DNA of 64,000 nt from NCBI RefSeq assembly GCF_020379485.1, contig NC_063446.1, positions 10,773,597 to 10,837,596 of the forward strand. The letters are read 5' to 3'. This DNA comes from Brassica napus (Eukaryota; Streptophyta; Magnoliopsida; Brassicales; Brassicaceae). Position 1 is the stretch's first letter, and each line of letters begins with the position of its first letter. Under the pieces are notes generated by a model. That model was not told the DNA's origin. It did not search any database and worked only from the letters and a program-made list of their open reading frames with translations. Below are positions 57,934-64,000 of this stretch, in pieces. The translations under genes were made by a program, and so were the position numbers.

Positions 57934-58707
57934 CTACATAACAAGCTTAATAAACATAGAAACTATATTTGAGTCATTTATGTACACAATTATATAGCAG
58001 GTTGAAAAATTAAAAAATGTTATATGTGAAATCTGAGTATGTATGTGACGAACTACAAGACGTAAGCCTCTTCTATGTTTCGCACGACATCATACACAAA
58101 ATAACAAAAGAAGAACAAAAACAGAAAGTACAATTAATCAAAATAGAGGCTCCGAATGACGACGTGCGGGACAGGCGCGGTACGATCGTAATAGTAGCAA
58201 AAATATATAGATATATAGGTACATGTAGAAATTTTTATTACTATTTACGGCGGTGCGGTGCGGGACGGTTCGTTGCCAGAAAACTAATTGTCAAACAAAC
58301 ACCATTGAACAAATTTTTTTTCTCAGCTTGTTTAACTTAATTTGCCAGTACAAGGATATTACCTTGATTTGGTGAACAAATGAAGTTTGGTAACTCGATT
58401 CAGCTTCAGTTTGTCGCTTACTCTCGAACTTAGCTTGACATCTTCACATTTCAATCTTTTTTGCTTCGTAGATAATTTTGATTAGGTTTTTTAATTAAAA
58501 GAAATTCCAAATGCCATGTATATTTGTTTGTTTTGGGCTTTAACATTGTGTTGGGCTTTTACATGGTTAATCTGGGAATTAAGCTGTCAACGAAGACCAA
58601 CGCCTGAACTCATCGATTTAGGCATATTCATCACGGTCAAATTCCGGTGGCCGCGTTTTTGAATCGAAGTTTTTCTATGTAGAAAATAGTAATTTAAATA
58701 ACATAAC

Positions 58708-58709
<2 letters not shown>

Positions 58710-58760
<51 letters not shown>
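58710..58760. repeat. (AT)n microsatellite
   Basis: About 25 AT units without interruption. Confidence 0.95.
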
Positions 58761-58763
<3 letters not shown>

Positions 58764-60364
58764 TATTGGTTGTGTGTATGTGTCAGTATTGTCACCTAAT
58801 CGTAGATAGAATCCACTAGGAAGTAGGTTAGTAGGATTAGGTATTGAATGTTATGAGTGGAACAACGAAAACGCATGGCGGAAAATAAATCATGGTACCA
58901 TTCATCTCTAATAACTATACAAAACACATGATGTGGTTTAAAAGTAAAAAAAATAATAAAAAAAGAAACAGGAAATGCGTTTTAGAATACGCACGTGAAC
59001 CACACAAGTAGCAAAGTAGATGTGGTTTGTTAAGTGGTTGAGTGGTTTAATATTTTTTTTCTTCTATCAGAAATTTTGTTCGTGTATAAATAGAGATGAA
59101 AGAGGAAAATTTTGCAGACACAACTTCAAAGCAACGAACAAAGGTATGGCAATATATCTGGGGTTTTCTTTATTTCAGTTTATTTTTTTTATTTAATTTC
59201 ATTAACAATTTTTTGTCATTTCATTTTTTTTTTGCAGGTGCACCTTGAAATCACATTTGAATTTTGGAAAGGTACACCCATGAATCTTAAACGTATTTCA
59301 ATTTTTTCACATTTTTAGTTTATAAATATTAATAATTAAGTTTAAAATATATATTTTAATCTTATTTTCATATATGAAACAAAAAACTGTTATTTAAAAA
59401 ATATAATAATACAATATAAACTAATATATATTTATATATCAAAACTTAATTATTTAAGTTAAATTATTATAAAAAAATTTTAATTGCGTAAAATATATTA
59501 ATGTTAATTTTCTAGTTGGTGGTTGTTTTCTCAAAGTGTTTTTTAAAACATTTATATTAAGTTCATCAAGTTCTACATTGGAAGCAATTGAATTGCTTAC
59601 ACCATTTCAAGTTTGTGTGTATGAATTTTTTTTTCATTTCAAATTTTTCTTTTTACATTTCATTTTCATTAACTTAATATATATATAAATAGTTATGTAT
59701 AAAATATATTTAGTCTAATTTTTGTTTATAAAACTGAAAAGAAATATAAAATATATGTAATATACGTAATATAAATTGGACCATTTGAAAGTACGTGTGT
59801 AAGAAAATTTGTTCATTTCAGTTTTTTTTTTCATTTTATTTTCTTTAACTTATTAAATATAAAAAGTTCTATTAAAATATATTTAATATAATTTGAATTT
59901 ATAAAAATAGAAAATTATTATTTTTAGAAATATAAATATATGCAATATACATAATATAAAATAATATATATGTAAAGATTTATTTATTGAAGTTAAAAAT
60001 GTACGAACAATTTTAGTTGTGTAGAATATATAATGCAAATTAATGATAATTTTTGTTATTAATTATATTTTTACTGTTTAACAAACCCTAGATTTTTATG
60101 TGTTAAGAGAACTATATATGTTTATGAGTTAATTTATCATAAGAAGTATTGTTAAAAACATGATAGTGTTTACATAAAAATATTTTTTATTGTAGATAAT
60201 GCTTGATAAGTAACCATATTGAAACACATATATTTTTTTTTAAAAAAAAAATATATATGTATATATAGATTCTAATACTAATACAATTAGGATAAACAAA
60301 ATGATTATGTAATTATGATTTAGTTTTTAAAATTTTTACTAATAGTTTTGTATAATAGTGCAGA

Positions 60365-60600
60365 ATGTCTTCTAGTCATCGAGGCAGTGCAAGTTCTTCC
60401 AGACAAAGAGGCTGAAATGTTTCTAATGAAACTAGAACAAGAGTAAGTTTTAATTCTAAATATTTTATTAATTTTATATATGCAAAAATATTAGCTAAAA
60501 CATATATATTATAATTTGTAGAGCACGGACATATTCAAATGGACATATGAACAAGAGAAAAAACTCATTGAATTGTTTGATCATGCAATCTCTATGTGGG
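60365..60600 (+). pseudogene. Myb/SANT-like transposon-encoded gene fragment
   Basis: The first block reads MSSSHRGSASSSRQRG, then a stop; after a probable intron the next reads FKWTYEQEKKLIELFDHAIS, typical of Myb/SANT-like (trihelix) proteins coded by plant transposons. Only the beginning of the domain is left. Confidence 0.6.
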
Positions 60601-61170
60601 AAAATAGAGAATTCTTAATTGTATATTTGTCTATGTGGTGTAATAAGAAGAATTTAAATTTTATATATTTATTAATAATAATTATATCTTTTGTTTTATT
60701 AAAATATATTTAAATTTAAGTTTTATCCGCACCGTTTATTCTACTTTTGTCATTCTACTTTTGGTTATGTACCGCATTTGCTTTTTGTTACCATTCACAT
60801 TTTATTTTGTACCGCTTTTTTTTTGTTTAACCGCTAATAATTCTCAGTTTACAAAACCGCAGTTAAACCGTACTGCACTATCTAATCCGCTTGTCCAGTA
60901 CCGCTCAATACACTGTTACCATTCGGAGCCTTAGTTGGGGGTTTTAGATTATAATTGTGTCTAGAATAGTGGGTGGGTTGGGTATATTCAATTAATTTTT
61001 GGCTTTTGGTAAGAATAAGGGGCCTTAAATTAATAATCTCTCTTCAATTATTGTACCAGTGGGGACCACGATGAGATGTATGGATGGGATATATGTAATG
61101 AAGCCGTTGAAAAGAAGTTTTCCCAAATCTCGTTCTCTGAAGCAAAAGTCATTAGAGAGATTCTTCCTCC

Positions 61171-64000
61171 ATGGCGACCTACGAAAAACCACAGGTGTCC
61201 CCACCACAGGTGTTCCTCAATTTTCGAGGAGCCGAGCTGAGGCAGAGCTTTGTCGCTCACCTGGAGATGGCCTTGATAAAGAGCGGAGTCAACGTCAGAA
61301 ACGATGGAAGGATGATGATACGGGGTGTTGAAAATTTATTCCAACAGATCGAGGAGTCGACAATTGCGCTCGTGATCTTCTCGAAAAGCTACACCGAATC
61401 GAGGTGGTGCTTAGACGAGCTGGTGAAGATTAAAGAGCTGGTGGAGGAAGGCAAACTCATTGCGATTCCCATTTTCTACGAGGTGAGTCCATCCCATGTG
61501 AAGGAGCTTGACGGAGATTTCGGACTTAACTTGTGGAATCTAGGGAATCGTACTAGTGATTTCGACAGGCTCAAGAAATGGAAGGAAGCTTTAGATTTCA
61601 TTTCCTCAAAGATGGGGCTCGTGTTCAATGAGAAAAGGTAGCGGCTCTTAATAACGTTTATTTATTAGCAAGTAGTGAAACCTTATTCGATCAATTGTTT
61701 TTTCTTACCTTCATTTTGGCAGAAACGAATCTATCTTTATCCATGAAATCGTCAAGCAGGTCCAAAGGACTCTGACCAGTCTTGGCGTCCGAAACCCTGT
61801 TAGTAGTGCTGATTGCGATAGTGTTGGCTCACTCCAAGAAGAAAAGAAGCAAGAAAGCGAAAGCCAAAGCCAAAGCTCAAGCTCGACAGACCCAAAGCAT
61901 CAAGTGTTCATCAATTTCCGGGGAGCCCAGCTGCGTCATAGTTTTGTCAGCCATCTCGTGGACGCCTTGGAAAGGCACGGAGTCAGCTTCTTCGTAGATG
62001 CAAACCAGTCGAAGGGTGAAAAACTTGAAAAAATTTTCAACAGGATCGAGGAGTCTAAGATCGCACTCGTTGTCTTCTCTACCGGTTACACAGAATCGGC
62101 TTGGTGCTTACAAGAGCTGGTGAAAATCAAAGAGCTCATGGACGAAGGCAAACTCGTGGCCATCCCAATCTTTTACAAGGTGGAACCATCCCAAGTTAAG
62201 AATCTGACTGGAGTTTTCGGTGAAAGCTTTTGGAATTTGTGGCGTATTCAACGGGATAGCCATATCATTAAATGGAAGGAAGCTTTCAGGTCTATTGCGT
62301 CCAAGTTAGGCTTCAACTTGAGCGATCACGGGTAAATGATTCTTTTGTTACAAGATTATTTTGGCTAATATGATTCTTTTGTCTCTCATCTGTTTTTTTT
62401 ACTTGATGGTTATGGCAGTGGTAATGAGAGTGAGTTCATCACTCGTATCGTCGAAGAAGTCCTACATCTTCTGTCGCAGCGGCAAGGAGAAAACCCGTCT
62501 CTCGTTCCTTCCACAAAGAAACCAAAGCTTACTGAATCGCCCACCACAGCAGAAAAGCATGAAACGTATCACAACGTTGGAATGGAGCAATTGGAGGAGA
62601 AGTTAGAGTTTGATTCCAATGATACTCGAATTATTGGAATTGTTGGGATGGCTGGTATTGGCAAAACCACCCTCGCAATGATGCTGCACGCAAAGTGGAA
62701 CCGCAACTTTCTACGCTGCGTTCCTTTTCTGGATATCCGTAACAAGTCAGAGGAGCATGGCCCAGTGTGGCTGCGAACGACACTCCTGGAACTTTTACTT
62801 GAGTGTAAAATAGGTGACGAGTTAACACATGGGTCTGTCAAAGCTGAACTACTCAAGACCAAGTTCTTCGCTCTTCTGGATGACGTGAGCGACAAGGCAC
62901 AGTTAAAGTTTCTCCTCGGTGAACGCGACTGGATTAAGAAGGGAAGCAAGATTATTATTACAACACGTGACAAGTCATTGCTTGAGGGATTTGCTGATGA
63001 TTCTTATGTGGTTCCAGGATTGAACGATGATGAGGCCTTTCAACTCTTTAAATATCACGCCTTCAGTGATAAACTCTGTAGTCCCACTAGTACCTTCCTG
63101 AGGCTCTCTAGAATGTTCGTGGATTACGCTCGAGGACACCCATTGACTCTCACATTACTAGGTATGGAACTTAATGGGAAAGGTGCGGATGGATGGGTGT
63201 CCAAATTGGAAATGGTGACACAAAGATCCAGTGTTATGTTTGCTAATCAACTTGAACTTAGCGAGAAGCAGGAAGATATGTTTCTCGACATAGTGCACTT
63301 TTTTCAATCAGAGGATGAGTATTTTGTTAGGAGTTTACTAGATTCGGGAGATCCTGATTCTACTGATGCGGTGAGTGAAGTAAAAGATCTCGTCAACAAA
63401 TTCCTGATTACAACTGCTGACGGCCGAGTAGAAATCAACGTTCCACTATATACGTTCTGTACCGACCCTGGTTCTCCTCGGTGGCTTAGGCTGGGGAACT
63501 TTGAAGATATCATGAAGGAGCCAATGAAAATGAAAAAAACAGTAAGTTTATTTTTGTTTCCTGTGAAAGAGAACTTTCAATGCAAGGCTTTGCTGATATG
63601 TTGTCATTTGACATGCTAACAGGATGCCAAGAATGTAAGGGGTATTTTCTTGGACACGTCAAAGTTAGAGAAGAGCATTTGCTTGGACATCTCAACCTTC
63701 ACTGATATGCGCAATCTTCGATACATGAAAATATATGATTCTTGTTGTTCTCGGCGATGTAAAAATCAAGACTGCAAATTATACTTCCCCGATGGGCTTG
63801 AGTTCCCCTTGGAAGAGGTTCGATATCTCCACTGGGTGAAATTTCCATTGGATGAGCTTCCACCGGACTTCAGACCGGAGAATCTTGTTGACCTTAGGCT
63901 GCCATACAGTAACATTACACGTGTTTGGGAAGGCGAAAAGGTGTGTCTTCGTGTGCTTTGCATACATGTTTTCATTAGATGGCTTTTAAGTGTATATATA
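61171..64000 (+). CDS. TIR-TIR-NB-ARC-LRR immune receptor, 3' end outside the window
   Basis: Exons 61171-61637, 61723-62331, 62419-63541 and 63623-63940, then an intron at the edge; the open frame continues beyond. TIR1 is at residues ~13-150 (VFLNFRGAELRQSF; SRWCLDEL) and TIR2 at ~217-355 (VFINFRGAQLRHSF; SAWCLQEL); both keep the Glu of the NADase site in the WCLxEL motif. NB-ARC: P-loop GMAGIGKTT (~436), kinase-2 FALLDDV (~510), RNBS-B KIIITTRD (~538), GHPL where GLPL is usual (~597). The MHD motif region reads INVPLYTF (~695), so the usual Met-His-Asp is lost. LRRs begin with FTDMRNLRYMKIYDS and LEFPLEEVRYLHW. Such proteins detect pathogen effectors and signal through EDS1. No stop occurs in the visible part. 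Confidence 0.9.

Larger units (their letters stand above)
58147..60935. mobile_element. probable DNA element or debris with AGGCTCCGAATG ends
   Basis: AGGCTCCGAATG near 58149 and its reverse CATTCGGAGCCT near 60930 resemble the ends of the element at 38536-39632. Both ends are rich in GCGGT/ACCGC words. The interior is very A/T-rich (about 59000-60900) and holds a Myb/SANT-like remnant at 60365-60600. No target duplication was found, so one element is only a proposal. Confidence 0.45.

Noticed and set aside
1..64000. tRNA, rRNA and CRISPR arrays
   Set aside because: None was seen. The regular repeats present are minisatellites, transposon arrays and microsatellites.

Overview
The window is plant nuclear DNA, from a member of the Brassicaceae and probably close to Brassica or Raphanus. 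The signs are spliced genes with short GT-AG introns, A/T-rich spacers, three MIR399 hairpins, a TIR-type NLR, and transposon families typical of these genomes (CACTA, PIF/Harbinger, MULE, Copia, Tourist- and Stowaway-like MITEs). The core gene order is papain-like protease, RING-CH protein, MIR399d/e/f, SPT5, SEC61 alpha. From memory this resembles Arabidopsis chromosome 2 around At2g34080-At2g34250; I could not align it.

Layout. 0.6-7 kb: a papain-like cysteine protease pseudogene (minus strand), split by a decayed Copia retrotransposon (915-5847) with matching LTRs and a CTCGC target duplication. 7.7-13.9 kb: transposon stack. A Tourist-like MITE is interrupted by a PIF/Harbinger element (7844-11477), a second MITE is interrupted by a MULE with ~200-bp inverted repeats (12099-13029), and a Stowaway-like MITE follows. 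14.1-17.0 kb: an intact subtilase. 19.2-20.0 kb: a RING-CH membrane protein. 20.8-23.6 kb: three MIR399 hairpins, each with a P1BS motif and a TATA box. 24.4-29.6 kb: SPT5. 30.9-32.9 kb: SEC61 alpha. 33.8-38.1 kb: a GIP1-like/DUF1296 protein (minus). 38.5-42.6 kb: an inverted-repeat element and a box C/D snoRNA gene. 42.6-50.5 kb: a CACTA element with a broken TNP2 transposase and an intact TNPA-like gene. 50.6-55.2 kb: a second PIF/Harbinger element (minus). 55.8 kb: a small basic protein. 58-61 kb: A/T-rich transposon debris. 61.2 kb to the end: a TIR-TIR-NB-ARC-LRR gene running off the window.

How the parts relate. The three MIR399 genes are expected to act in phosphate-starvation signalling through PHR1 binding at P1BS. 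SPT5, SEC61 alpha and the snoRNA are housekeeping functions (transcription elongation, protein translocation, rRNA methylation). The two PIF/Harbinger elements share an unusual three-gene order: a GRF zinc-finger ORF, then the Myb/trihelix-like ORF1, then the DDE transposase, all in one orientation. In the first element the GRF gene is the only intact ORF.

Exon coordinates were worked out by hand from splice signals and reading phase. For the subtilase, RING-CH, SPT5, SEC61 alpha, GIP1-like, GRF and TNPA-like genes the summed exon lengths are exact multiples of three with no internal stop.
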